Shown here one piece after another: positions 25,031 through 37,100 of a stretch of DNA of 64,000 bases. How positions within the stretch are numbered: position 1 is the stretch's first letter; each line of letters begins with the position of its first letter. The translations under genes were made by a program, and so were the position numbers. The stretch comes from Oenanthe sinensis. Taxonomy: Eukaryota > Streptophyta > Magnoliopsida > Apiales > Apiaceae. The stretch spans positions 65,473,501-65,537,500 of the forward strand of contig CM053810.1 of NCBI GenBank assembly GCA_028671895.1, given 5' to 3'. Under the pieces are notes generated by a model that saw only the letters and a list, made by a program, of their open reading frames with translations, did not search any database and had not been told where the DNA came from.

Positions 25031-25080
<50 letters not shown>

Positions 25081-25318
25081 TTCAAACCATCCATATACAC
25101 AAAAAAAAAAAAAGCATTGCTTATAGGATTGTATACTATATTCTACTATACTAAACGTTATTGTCTATAATTTAAACATAAATGAAGAACATTACTTACC
25201 CTTTCTGGGTGGTAGTAGTTCTATCAGATTTAAATCTGATCCCCACAGCTTTTTGAATCTTCGAGAAGAAAATATTTGAGTTTTGTGTTGGAATTAATCT
25301 CACTAATCCGCTCTGCAT
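24681..25318 (-). CDS. Small two-exon protein of unknown function, 85 aa, probably organelle-targeted
   Basis: Exons on minus: 25318-25200 (ATG to AAAGG|GTAAGT) and 24819-24681 (AAATAG|GGATG to TAA). The phases join exactly and give 85 aa. The N-terminus (MQSGLVRLIPTQNSNIFFSK, then IQKAVGIRFKSDR) has Arg/Lys, Ser and hydrophobics and no acidic residue before the Asp of KSDR, like a mitochondrial presequence. The C-terminal half is hydrophilic, Gly/Asp/Ser-rich (NTFGEGYSSRSDEEGFGG) and probably disordered. I cannot name the family. Two ABRE/G-box copies lie about 190-215 bases upstream, which suggests abscisic-acid, drought or seed expression. Short exons hide this gene from a plain ORF scan; the exon model is my inference from splice signals and phase. 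Confidence 0.72.
24965..25080. repeat. Compound microsatellite (TACA)n/(TA)n
   Basis: Alternating ACAT tetranucleotide blocks and a long TA run of about 115 bases, wholly inside the 380-base intron of the small gene 24681-25318. Likely length-polymorphic. Confidence 0.9.
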
Positions 25319-25505
25319 CTTCCTGTATGCTACTACTAATCTTTTCCTCCGAATCCTTTAAAATAAATGTTCCAAGTGTTCAAAAGATCGATATACAATT
25401 ATAAAGTTTAAACAATATTTAAATGCTTTGGAACAATCAAGTCCGTTTCTTCCCCACAACTATCCTGGTCTTCCTTTAGATTTGGAGTGTATTTCTACTT
25501 GCAAT

Positions 25506-25533
25506 ACACGTGTCGCCTATCATAACACGTGTC
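25506..25533. promoter_or_regulatory. Paired ABRE/G-box motifs
   Basis: Two identical ACACGTGTC motifs at 25506-25514 and 25525-25533, 19 bases apart start to start. CACGTG with flanking TC is the binding core for ABF/AREB bZIP factors, and paired copies are the usual functional arrangement. They lie upstream of the minus-strand ATG at 25318. Confidence 0.7.
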
Positions 25534-25570
25534 CTAATTCAATCTTCTACTGTTCTACATATTGAATTTT

Positions 25571-26288
25571 GGGTTAAATATCAAATACATCACTGACTGC
25601 GTTAAAATGTATCAAATAGGTGACTGACTACAAATTTGACTCATTTTGGTCACTGACTACGTCCAGATGTATCAAATAGGTGACTGACTGCAAATTTGAC
25701 TCATTTTGGTCACTGATTGTACAAATTTGACTCATTTTGGTCACTGATTGCACAATTTGACTCATTTCAGTTTTCCGGCCACCTTGAAAATTTTCCGACG
25801 AAAAAAAATATGCACAAAAAAATCCGAAAAAAATTTATATGTAGTAAAACACCCCGACTTTGAATCTCCTAAACTCAGAATTATCGAAAGGAAATTCAAA
25901 ACTTAAAATTAAAATTAAATAAATCTTGAGCCAAATTTATTTAATTTCGATTTTGAGTTTTGAATTTGATTTCGATAATTCTGAGTTTAGGAGATTTAAA
26001 GTCGGGGTGTTTTACTACATATAAATTTTTTTCGGATTTTTTTGTGCATATTTTTTTTCGTCGGAAAATTTTCAAGGTGGCCGGAAAACTGAAATGAGTC
26101 AAATTGTGCAATCAGTGACCAAAATGAGTCAAATTTGTGCAATCAGTGACCAAAATGAGTCAAATTTGCAGTCAGTCACCTATTTGATACATCTGGACGT
26201 AGTCAGTGACCAAAATGAGTCAAATTTGTAGTCAGTCACCTATTTGATATATTTTAACGTAGTCAGTGATGTGTTTGATATTTAACCC
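25571..26288. mobile_element. Foldback transposon, about 718 bp
   Basis: It starts GGGTTAAATATCAAATACAT and ends with the exact inverse type (GTGTTTGATATTTAACCC). The arms of about 330 bases each are nearly perfect complements. Each arm contains several tandem copies of a unit around TTTGACTCATTTTGGTCACTGA. Flanks are TATTGAATTTT on the left and TATTGATTTT on the right, readable as a 10-11 bp target duplication with one lost A, which again points to a Mutator-type origin. No coding sequence. It begins 38 bases beyond the ABRE pair of the small gene. Confidence 0.82.
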
Positions 26289-27623
26289 TATTGATTTTAG
26301 AGCAAAAATTACAGAAAGAACAAATCAAATATGCAATCTTTTGCCGGGAAAACTGCCTACTATACTAGTTAAAAAGCAGAGTCCTTGTTGTTCTTTAGTA
26401 TTGATCAGTACCAAAGTTATCTTCCAAAACACAATTTATATTACAACTTTTAAGAGATTTATTTTCATTTTTTATGATGTTTTTTTGTGTTGTTATATTA
26501 CACTTGTCTTCATTACCCGGTTAAATTTTTATTCAGCAGCTCCATTTGAGTTTTTTTTAATAATCATAACAGTTTTCCCAATATCTATGTAATTTATATT
26601 AAAAAAATCTATATTTTCTTTGACAACCGATAATTTTTATAGGAAATTGTTCTCTACCGGCATTTCACCTTCCTCTCTCTTTACAAATTTTCAGAGAAGA
26701 AGGGAAAATGAACGTATTCATGCCCGGCCTTAACTCCATTCAGTCGAATAGAAAAAGATTGTTTCCAAGAATCACACTCTACCCCCCAGCAGGTAAATAA
26801 CAAAAATGTTTTGGGAAATAACCTGAGAAAGGAACGCATGATCATTTGATTATTGACTAATGGGCCAATTCAGCTTCTTCCTCTTTGAAATATGTGACAT
26901 CCTACTAAATTGAAGGTTCGATTAATATTATACATGGCACAAATTCTTTACCAAGTGTGTTTGCAATATAGAACTATCAAATTGCTAAAATTGATGTTCT
27001 GGCGTTTAGAAAAAAATGGCACACAACATATGCTAAATTTCAATTACACAGATGAGTACGGGTACAATTTACAAACGTTTCACAGTGCCACGGAAAATGG
27101 AATACAACCAAAATTTTGAAATAATTCCCAAAAATTACATCTGCAGATAAAGCTTTATCAAGTAAACCTTTTACACTGTGACACTTTTAACATTTCCTCT
27201 TTATAAATTTTCCTCTATGAAACTATATCCTTTTGTATTTTAGGTATTCAACAAGATGCCACCTAATGATCTCAGTTCAGAACAGCACTGGCTCCAGCTA
27301 ATTTATTAAATACAAATAATACAATCGATAACTTGATATCCTTTTGGGATACAGGCCAACGGAGCACAAAAATGATAAATATAGTAATCTATAGCTCTCT
27401 TGCATGTGTGGGCTTACAAATGAAATGATTTGTTCGGCCTGTCAGAAAAAATCTAGAGTATGGGTCATGGAGAAAGATGATTTAGATCTATACCTCATAT
27501 CCTGCAGTAGGCCTGCATGGATATTTCTGACAGAAATCAATTGGTGGAAGTTGCACAAGAAGCATAGTATTCTCAATAGTTAGTGTGCAAATTCGGACGA
27601 CTACTAGCCAGTAGGTTGTATTT
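26289..27623. other. Intergenic DNA downstream of the 104-aa membrane protein gene
   Basis: No supported gene. The 108-codon plus frame at 26266-26592 starts inside the foldback element, is hydrophobic and low-complexity, and looks spurious. The last few hundred bases may carry the 3' UTR of the minus-strand gene ending at 27624. Confidence 0.5.
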
Positions 27624-29551
27624 TCACATGGACAACGGTAATAACATTCTTCTTTCCCTCTTTTTTGCAAGTGCCTGCCTAGAACTTCTCAAGCATACGG
27701 GAAGAAGAATACCGAGACATACAATGAAAAAAGAAAGCCAGAAGTGTCGGAAGTAAAGGGTCACATACGACGAGACAACAAGGACACATGAAAGTACAGC
27801 AAACAGAATGGCCACAGTTACATCAATCCTGCATAAATTTAACATAATCTTTTAGGTAACACATGGCAGTATGCATATTAAATTCAAATTTCAAGGATGC
27901 GTAATGAAGGGGTCATATAAGTAAAGTAGACATTTGTAAGGAACTATATTCCATGAAAAAAGAGATTTTTGAAGTTAATAAAAGAGAGGTTAAATGAGTG
28001 CAGACATTAATTTACTTGTATAGGAGACAGAAGACTTTAACATATTTAAAAATTGTTCAACAGAGAAGTATTAGTGTAGCTTGATCAAAGTTGCAGTAGA
28101 AAGCTGAACACCTAGCCAATACTCCGTATAACACAGTGTGACAACAGCAAATTTCAGCAACTGACTGGGAATAACATGAGGAAATCTATTATGAAGAACT
28201 GCCATTGAATATATTATATGACGAAGCATCTATGCACCCAAGAACTAAAGAACATATTTGATTGCTCAAGTCACTTGGGTTCATCACAAGTGTATACAAT
28301 GATATCTGTCATTCTCTTTCTTCGATAAAACCCTTGAAGCAGAAACAACAGTCACAAGATCAAATATGTACAATTATGAGTTGACGGAATTCGAGGGCAC
28401 GAGCCCAGCAAAAAATCTTGACCCTAGACCTCAGTTTACAGAAATTGGATATATTGTACACCTTTAATGGTAATAAATATTGTGCATAAACTAAGAAAAT
28501 CTAAATTTCACTCAATTCAAAACCTAATCATAAGTCATAACCACTTCCTCTTCTGCCATCACTGTGTCAGCGTCAATTGCTCCGCCATCACAACCCTATT
28601 TTCGCATACAAAACCATATTGTTTAGTGTTTTTATTACAATCTTTTTTTTAACAATGTTTTCTACTTCCAGTGACAATAATATGTCACATATACTAGATG
28701 GTGTTTTCTTCTATACAACAATTAAGGTTCCGATTCTGCGCAAAAGACATAAATGTTTGCAAGAGAGGGTGTTTCAAACGCATTGTCAATACTATTTGTA
28801 AACCTTGAGTCACATCTCATGAAGACTTTTTAATTGTATGGTCCCTTGAGAAATATTTAAATGTGGATAGGTGAAGTTCAGAAAACCAAAATTGAAAGAT
28901 TTAATCTTTTACGACATTGAATGGAAATGTGTAAGATCAATGTTCCATCTCGGGATATGTTTGAAGATATTCGAGATTATGATACTCAAATTCAACATCA
29001 AAAGGAAATTAAAAGAAGATCAGCCAAGCTCTATGATGAGTACATTAAATTAGAGAGCACAATGATCTTGAAGAACTTCATTGTGGGTTGTGGCCTATAC
29101 CTTGACATTAGATCGGTCCTAATGTAGTTCTCGAATGACCAATCAGCATGTACTATAATTACATTCTCTAACTCGTAACGACAGAAACACATTTTCCCTC
29201 TACTAATATCCAAACTGTGCAACATCCATATTAATTAAACAAACTCACATGTAAAGTGATGATATATCATTCGTATTCGAAAGTAATATAAATACTATAA
29301 GCAAGTTTCAACAGGCAAATTAAATCAAGCAATTACGAAAACTTATAGTCAAGACTCAAGAGTGTGCCAATAAGGTGAACACGGACACAAACAAACACCT
29401 GAGAGAGAGGGGGGGGGGGGTATACATATACATATACATACCAGGAGGTGATTTGGGGTTTAGGAGAGAAGAAGGTGAGAGCAGAGCATTTATGTTGGGA
29501 TCGGATCTGGTAGTCTCTGAGTTGCTCAGCGAGTTTAGCACGAGTTATCAT
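27624..29551 (-). CDS. Small plant membrane protein of unknown function, 104 aa
   Basis: Exons on minus: 29551-29442 (MITRAKLAEQLRDYQIRSQH…, donor TCCTG|GTATG) and 27828-27624 (acceptor ATGCAG|GATTG); phases join to make a Trp codon at the junction and give 104 aa. The N-terminal third is charged and probably cytosolic. Residues about 40-62 and 67-85 are hydrophobic and fit two membrane spans (VAILFAVLSCVLVVSSYV and FWLSFFIVCLGILLPV). The tail is basic, LAKKRERRMLLPLSM. I have seen this layout in small conserved plant proteins, but no function is known to me. The 1.6-kb intron (27829-29441) holds an unassigned plus-strand frame near 28921-29127. Confidence 0.82.
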
Positions 29552-29986
29552 TGTTATTCTCGGCGAGAGAGTTGTAGAGGGTTAAATAACAGTGATAATA
29601 GTCGGTGATTTGTTGTTAAAATTCTACTAGTAAAAGCGAGAGTCGTAGATAGTCGGAATGATGAAATGAAGGTGTTGCGCGGGATCATTTGGCGAGTGAC
29701 TGAGTTAGATCGGTCAAGCTTCGCGGGAAACACGACGACGACGTACACGTTAACCCAAACCTCCAAATCATGCTTCTATCATTGCTGCCTTGCTAGGGGT
29801 GAGCCGGCGAACGGTTCGGTTAACCGAAAACCAAACCGATTAACCGTTCGGTTTTCTTAATATTTTTATGCATTTTTTCTATATAATTTTATGTATAATT
29901 ATATTTTATGAGATAATATCTATATTTTCTAGGTTAGCCAACAGTGAAGTTCTCTAACTTGAGCATTATTTTTTTAGTATAAACTA
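29552..29986 (-). promoter_or_regulatory. Leader and promoter of the 104-aa membrane protein gene
   Basis: Sequence upstream of the ATG at 29551, with GC-richer leader-like DNA to about 29760. Next to it at 29808-29856 the motif CGGTTAACCGAAAACCAAAC and its inverse form short GGTTAACCG palindromes, as seen in degenerate plant repeat ends. Confidence 0.4.
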
Positions 29987-30213
29987 CTCCCCGGCCAAAT
30001 AACCGGTTTATTTGACTTTGTTATAGTTAAAACGATCAAAATTGGCTGAAAATTATATATAGTATATAATTGAAAAAATTATAAAAAATATATCATCAAA
30101 AAGTATATTTAATTTATTTTAAAATGGATTTTTTTAATTTTTTGAAATTATATAATAATAATTTTTAATTCTCAATTAAAATTAAATCAAATGGGGCTCA
30201 AAAAGTCCGCCCA
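29987..30213. mobile_element. Degenerate Stowaway-type MITE
   Basis: The left end CTCCCCGGCCAAATAACCGG follows TA, and the right part contains GGGGCTCAAAAAGTCCGCCC with the internal TCAATTAAAATTAAATCAAA typical of these elements. The right boundary is uncertain. Confidence 0.45.
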
Positions 30214-31130
30214 TATTCAAACCAAGTGGATATGTATCCATATGATCTGTGTGTACGGACATGAGACCACCTAGGCCTGAATGTAACTGTTTCTCGGCGC
30301 TGGTTGCACTACTATTACGAATATACTTGTACCATATATTTTGTCTACGCAAATCAACTTAATTTAATATAATTGTTATGTTATCGATGAACAATAAAAC
30401 ACTAACTTATTTTTTTCATAATTCGTAGAATGATTTGTATTCTCATTATATTTTTAGTTACCACCAGCGACCTTTCCTGATTGTCTCTAAATCTCTAATA
30501 CATTCGTCTCGAGTTGCATAAATAATTTAGAATGAAGAGTAGTAAAGAGAGAAGTAATTAACAGCTTACGAAGAAACATTCCCCGTCATGCAACCCTTCA
30601 AAATCAAATATTATGAACATTCAGAAAGGTCTCGCAAGTCTGTTTACTTGTACAAAAGCTCATGTCTTGATTTGGAGTTTTGGTCTATGAGAGACCTCCG
30701 TTACTTTCTGAAGTCCTTGACCCCTCTCCCATAGGCCATAACACCATGGTCACTTCCAACACGCCACCTACGTGTCCCAAAAAATCATTTTTACCACCAA
30801 TATGGCCCACAAAATTATTAAGTAAACAAATTGGCTGCACATAGCCCGTGAAACAAAATTTAAATCAATTTGTGCCAAAAACAATAGACAACTTGGAAAA
30901 GGAAAGATTCAAGCCCGAAACGATAATAATGCATATTAAACAAAACAAAATCAATCTTTAAGCAGAGTATTCTGTTCACAGGTCATAAAAGCATAAATGA
31001 AATAGCAGGGAAACAAATAAAATAGTACAGTCTACCACAAAATGAGCTCATCCAATCAATGCAAATAAAATAACACAATTGTCATTTCCACAGTTTAAAA
31101 TACTGGAGAAGAACGCCACAGTAAAAGCGT
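30214..31130. other. Spacer and U1-70K 3' flank
   Basis: No reading frame of interest. The bases next to 31131 likely contain the U1-70K 3' UTR. Confidence 0.5.
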
Positions 31131-34100
31131 TCATTTATACTCCCGAGAAAGGGACCTATCTGATCGATGATATTCATGGTCCTTTTCGCGTGATTCAGAT
31201 GTAGCTCGACCATAGTATTTATCCTCTTCTATTTGGTCATATCTATCATGATCACGATCTGAATGCTGGTATCGATCATGAATATCCTCATTACTGGGAT
31301 TATTATATTTACCGAGTCCATTGCGATCTTCATAGTAATCATATGGTAAATTTTCATTCTCGGTTTCTGAACGTCGATGCTCCTGTTCAGGTTGTTTGTA
31401 CCATCCAGGATCATCCTCAGGCTCTGGATGACCATAACTCTTCTCTCTATCACCATGTCGGTCACGCTCATGTTTTGAATCAACACGATCATAGTCATAA
31501 TCTTTATCACGAGAACGATCACGACCAATGTCATCCACCTCATGATCCCTACCTCTGATCCTTTCCTCTTCACGATGGCGATCACGACCACTACGCTCTT
31601 TACGATCACGATCTCGTGTTCGATCACGACCCTTGTCTCTCTCCCTTTCCCTGTCCCTGGTCCTGTCACTGTCACGATCTCTATGGTGTCTATCATCTCT
31701 ATGATCGCGATCCCTTGTCCTATCATGAGAGCGCTCATGAGACTCTTCACGTGACTTTTCCCTGTCCTTTCCTCTTTCACGTGACTTTTCCCTGTCCCTG
31801 AAATTTATTTTAGTATCAACAGTTGTGCATAAATAGTTATATTTTTTTTATATATGCTTTTCTAACCAATGCAATTGACGTAAAACCATTTAAGCTCGAT
31901 AGTGAACGTGGTCGAGATGATAAAATGTCATTTTCAAACCTCTAGAACTGTAATACGATCTCATAAACCATTGATTCTATGCAAGCCTACTCCATATCAC
32001 TGCTAAGAATCCGGCAAGATGCAAGTAGATTTCACATGAACTTGTTTAATGTATCGATGGTGTACTATGTGAAGTCCATTATGCCTAGCCCCATTAGGCA
32101 AGAGTTTTAGTTGTATGAGTTCCCATTTGCCCACCTCAATGCTAAAATTTTACCAAATACAGGAGATAATACAAACCAAATACCGAATATAGAGATCACT
32201 ATTTATGATTGTATCTAGTTATTAGCATTTAGCAAAGAAAACATTTTTAACATAATTTGCTGAATTATTTCCTAGAACAATTTGAAACAGGAGTTGCTAT
32301 GAATTTTTTTTCATTTAAATGAAATAGAGAGCAAACAGCTTCAAAGGAATAACGATTTTGAAAATGTTACCTTTGGCTATGTTGGTTTGCATATATTGAG
32401 CCCATAATAGAACTATTTACACTTAAGTTTGTACTCTAGGAACTACAAATCCCATTCTTAATCTTTCAAATCACCTAGTAAACTATTTGTTGTCATTCAT
32501 AAGGCTTATTGCAAGTTATTCTTCAATTCCCAGCTTCCAACAGGATTATCAATCATCAATCAAATTGCTCAGGAAAAGTCTTACAAGATGGCAACATGCC
32601 AAGTGCCAACATATACTTTCCCGAATTCGTCAATGAATGTCTGATTAGATAGCCTACTGTGTAGAAAATTAAGAAAAATAATTTTACCAAAACCAATTTG
32701 GCATACAAGCACAGACTTGGCTACAAACCGTACGAAATATCGATTTTCAGGCTAAATTCCAAGGTAAGTCTTGACAACAGTGAACTTAAAAAGATGCTAG
32801 GTTAATTAGAAACCATATCATTGCTTTCTTAAATAGTTTCAAAGAGTAGAAGAAACTTACTCGTGTTAATATTGCACAAAGAAAGATAAAATTCGTAGAA
32901 GAGTATACCTTTCTCGATCTTCTCTTACTTTTGGCTCCTCAGATCGCCTTGATCCACCTGATTGATTCTGCTCTCTGAATAATGGACAAAAAGACCAAAA
33001 GCATGCATTACATCTTATTACTAGGGGACACTTTAACTAAACCACATGTATTACACGTATTACACAACAAGTGATATATGATTTTCAATTAAAGCTCACA
33101 ACTCTGCCTTGTTAAGGGAACAAACTGGAAATGAGATTCTGGCAACAACCGAGGAGCAGCAGTGTATAGACATTGTCTACAATTAATAATACAACTAATA
33201 TTGAAATTACTTTCATGCCAAGGTAGCAAGGTTTCACAGAGTATCAATCACTGTCTTACCCATGGGTAGGCATAACTGGATTGAAAGATTAACTTTCATA
33301 GAAATGCCCTTTTATCAATCATTATTATTTAGCATCCTTGACAACTATGTATATATTGATAAAAATGCATGAAACTTGTGATCATAATAAATAAAAATGG
33401 TAAGGCCGCTGCATAGACAAATTACCTCCCAGAATTCCTCTGATTAACTTCTTCACCTCCAACCCTGGTTGTACCAAGGCCACCTCCAAGTCTACGAGGT
33501 CGCCAATTTGGGACAGTTCTACCACGCTCAACATCTACCAAAACCCTTCTGTTGTCAAGCTTCCTCCCATCGGCTTGTTTGTATGCAGCTGCATCATATG
33601 ATAAATAACCACTTAGATATAAAGCACAAACTCGACTTTTTCATATGAACAAAACAAAAAGGGACAATGTGTACCTTTCATGTCCCGAGTATGCATATAT
33701 TCAATGAAAGCATAGCCTCTAGGTTTGTTTTTTTCCTTATCTGCAACCAAGCGAACCTGCAATCCAAATAAACTTACACAAGTAAGCTACTGGCTGAGAG
33801 TTAATAATACAACTTTGCACCAAAGCCTATGTGCCATACATGCTCTGTTTTTTCTGAAGCTGCATTCTTATTCAAACAGGTCACATTTAAAATATATATA
33901 TATATATATATATATATGGCACGGCAGACAGGCACTACTATGCCACATAAGCCGTGCTCACCTTCAAATTCTACAGCTTCTGACGTGAGACGAATCACCA
34001 CCAGTGCTAGTTTGTTGGTAAAATTGGCCAAAATACCAGTTCAGCATACTACCCTTCCCCTTACCAGGGAATATATTTTTTATATAATAAAATAATAATG

Positions 34101-37100
34101 TGAAACAATATATTAAATACCAGGGAATCCTGTGTACTCCAGAAACGTTTTTTGTAGCCTTTAAATCCAGAAGTAAAACTTTAGTATCAACAAATTCATA
34201 TACTTTGCTATAAAATTAGGAAGGGGAAATAATGCTAATGCTACCTATAGATTTTACCTAGGTGCAGGAAAAAATTGTCATTCTTCATTGTTGCTTGAGA
34301 ATAATGGCCATAAGGCACAATGAATCACTGCTCTGACCACTTACAAACCCGCTTCCATTCAAAGTAAAGCATCACCAAAACACCACACGTGTTGAACATA
34401 TTATCTACTTTGCCAGGGCTCTTACTAAAACGTTATACCTTACCATGGAAACAATACCTAGAAACTAATGACACACCCATTCCTAAGAATTATCTAAAAC
34501 CAGAGATACATGAGGCAAACAAGTTAGTTTACAGACTCACAAACCTTTACCTTACATATCCAATAATACCTGAGCAGAAGTCCAAATGAAAAACACCTCG
34601 ATTATCTTTCAAATCAACAAAGTAACTACAATAAAAAAAACTTGTGGATTTGCAAAAGTGGAATTAGCGCTATGCATTACATGCTTCAGAAAAGTTTTTT
34701 ATGTAAACTTCAAAAACTTGATGGCCAGTTCGAGGCCACAAGACAACCTTAAAACTGATCCCGAAACTCAACAAATCAGGTGTGCGACAGGATTATTATT
34801 TCAAAGAACAATATCTGGCAGGAAGAGTACCATAAAAAAATATAAACATGCTGCATTTGTACTTTTAGGGATATACAAAGAATAAACACACCATATAATA
34901 TGGAGAATACATATATTAGACATAATAACTCTAAAAACTATTTATCACATAAATTACCTAGCCAAATGATTTTAAAAAAAATTGCCAACTTCATCCCATT
35001 TAAAGTACTCTTCTACTTTAAGATCGTACAAACTTCCGTTATCTATAAGCCGGATTACTATTACAAGTTTTCTCCCAGACACGCCCCCAAATGTTATAAA
35101 ATAAAATTTTCTAGGAATTTGAATTGAAATTCACATTAATAAATATATTGTCGGAGAAAAATGATTTATACTATCTGCCTAGGAAAAGCATGGGAGAATG
35201 GTAATGTTGACAGTAAAAATACTTTATAACCATTAGAATTTTTTATTTGGAATGGAATATGGACATAGTGCCTGTAACTTTTTCTTTCAAAAAACTGCAA
35301 TTATACATATATGTACAAGTTCAATACAAAATCAAGGGAGCAGCACAGGCACAACTGAACAAAAGAACTTCATCAATCTTACCCAACCAAATGCAAAACT
35401 GAGTCCCACTCTGGGGAACTCTTATAATACCTACCCGCTTGATAGGACCATAAGCCTCAAACTCCCTTTTAATTCTGCTCTCAGTAGTCTCATAGTTCTG
35501 GAAGCATGAACATAAAAACTTGTTACCAAAAAATAAGAGAAAAAACAGAAGCTTTGCAATATTGATTTAGAGAATAGCATTACTTACAAGCCTAGCAACA
35601 AACAGTGTCTTATATGGATCTCCAGAGATATTTGGGTCATTACTTGGGTCATCTGCACATTGAATACTTGATAAACACAATTGCATAACTAAGCACAGGG
35701 AGAGCATTACACCAAACCGCATGAATATATATTATATAGAGACCAAAGTCACTTTACATTTCTCAAGTTCCTCTGCAGCCCGTTTTGTGCCCTCTTCCAG
35801 TCGTAACTGGTGGACCCTAGCCCTCTTTTCTGTCTGCATCACATCAAGTAAAAAGTGGAGCACTAAATTAGTTTTAACGAGCAAGAAGGAATGACACTTA
35901 TCACAGCAAAGAAGGCAACATCATGAGATACAAAATCAAAATAAAATAAAAATATGATGAGCATTAGCTTCCGCAGAAATCTAATCACAAATTTAAATTT
36001 TAAGGAAATTTATCAGGGATGGCCTATTGGCAAAGGCTCTCCCCTCACCTCCTGATAGAGTCCGTTTAGGGTTCATTATAAGCTCAATACCTGATGTATT
36101 TACTGCTAATGTACAGTTGAATTTATCAATCCCTCTTCTCTTGATAACCAGAGGTCTAGGGTTTTAGTTACAATGGAGGTTAGTTCCAGTGGAGGAATGT
36201 GTGCTTGAGTACTTATATTGATGGAATTGTCAAAAAATCAGTTTTACCATGTTCCTTCTACCACAAACAAATAACTGCATAACAATAACACATTAACACT
36301 GACTGCAACAATAATCAGAGAGACGGACCGTATATAAAAGATACATAAACATCAAATTAAAGTATAAATTAAATTAAGAAAATAGTGAAAAAGATTAATT
36401 CCAACAAAAGATATGTCTTACAGGAGTTTCGCCCTTTTGGACTGGCGGAGCATACTCAGCATCAATTGGTTCAGCAAAGTTGGATACATATTGGGCCATG
36501 CCTTGAATTTATAATAAAAATTAACAATTATCAAATCACAATAATCAATATCAGAACATGACAAAATATAAATACAAAAGATTTTAGAATACCTGTATAT
36601 GGTGGACACTTGTTCTTCTCAGGAGGTGGTTTGAACTCCAATGGAGGCCGGGGCTCAAAAAGCTTTAGCAGGTTGTTTGTTAAACCAGTTGGATGGCTTT
36701 GCCCAATCTGCACATGTAGAAATCAATAGACTGCGTCCAGTTGCTATAGCAAGATATATTAAATTTCTTATCCATCGAGTATTCTAGTTAATTAAATACT
36801 GAGAATATTATCAAATTATGATTGCTATCAGATTAAGAGGGCGTTTGGTTTAGAAGGGGGAAAGGGAATGGGGTTTAGAAAGGGAATTAAAGATAAAGGA
36901 AAATAATGACCTTGAATTGTTTTCATTGTTTGGTTTTCATCCGAAAATAAAATAAATAATTGTTTTTTAATATATTATATCGAGTAAATTATTATTTTTA
37001 GGATTGATATAAAATATATTTATGTGGAGGTTTGAAGTGGGTGGGTGTATGAGAGAAAAACGAAGATAAGGGAAAGAGAAAATAAATACCTTGAGAGAGG

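Noticed and set aside
24965..25080. CRISPR-like regular repeat
   Set aside because: Simple tetranucleotide/dinucleotide microsatellite with no spacers, in a plant genome.
28921..29127. 68-codon plus frame (MEMCKINVPSRDMFEDIRDY…) in the intron of the 104-aa membrane protein gene
   Set aside because: Possibly a decayed fragment, but no splice or family support; not enough to call a gene.
31229..31801. Other frames over the last U1-70K exon (31229-31780 minus; 31343-31801 plus)
   Set aside because: Shadows of the repetitive RD/RE codons; only the frame in phase with the RRM exons has meaning.
34389..35127. Plus-strand frames in U1-70K intron 6 (34389-34589, 34586-34885, 34900-35127)
   Set aside because: No recognisable motif, AT-biased residues, and inside an intron with consensus ends.
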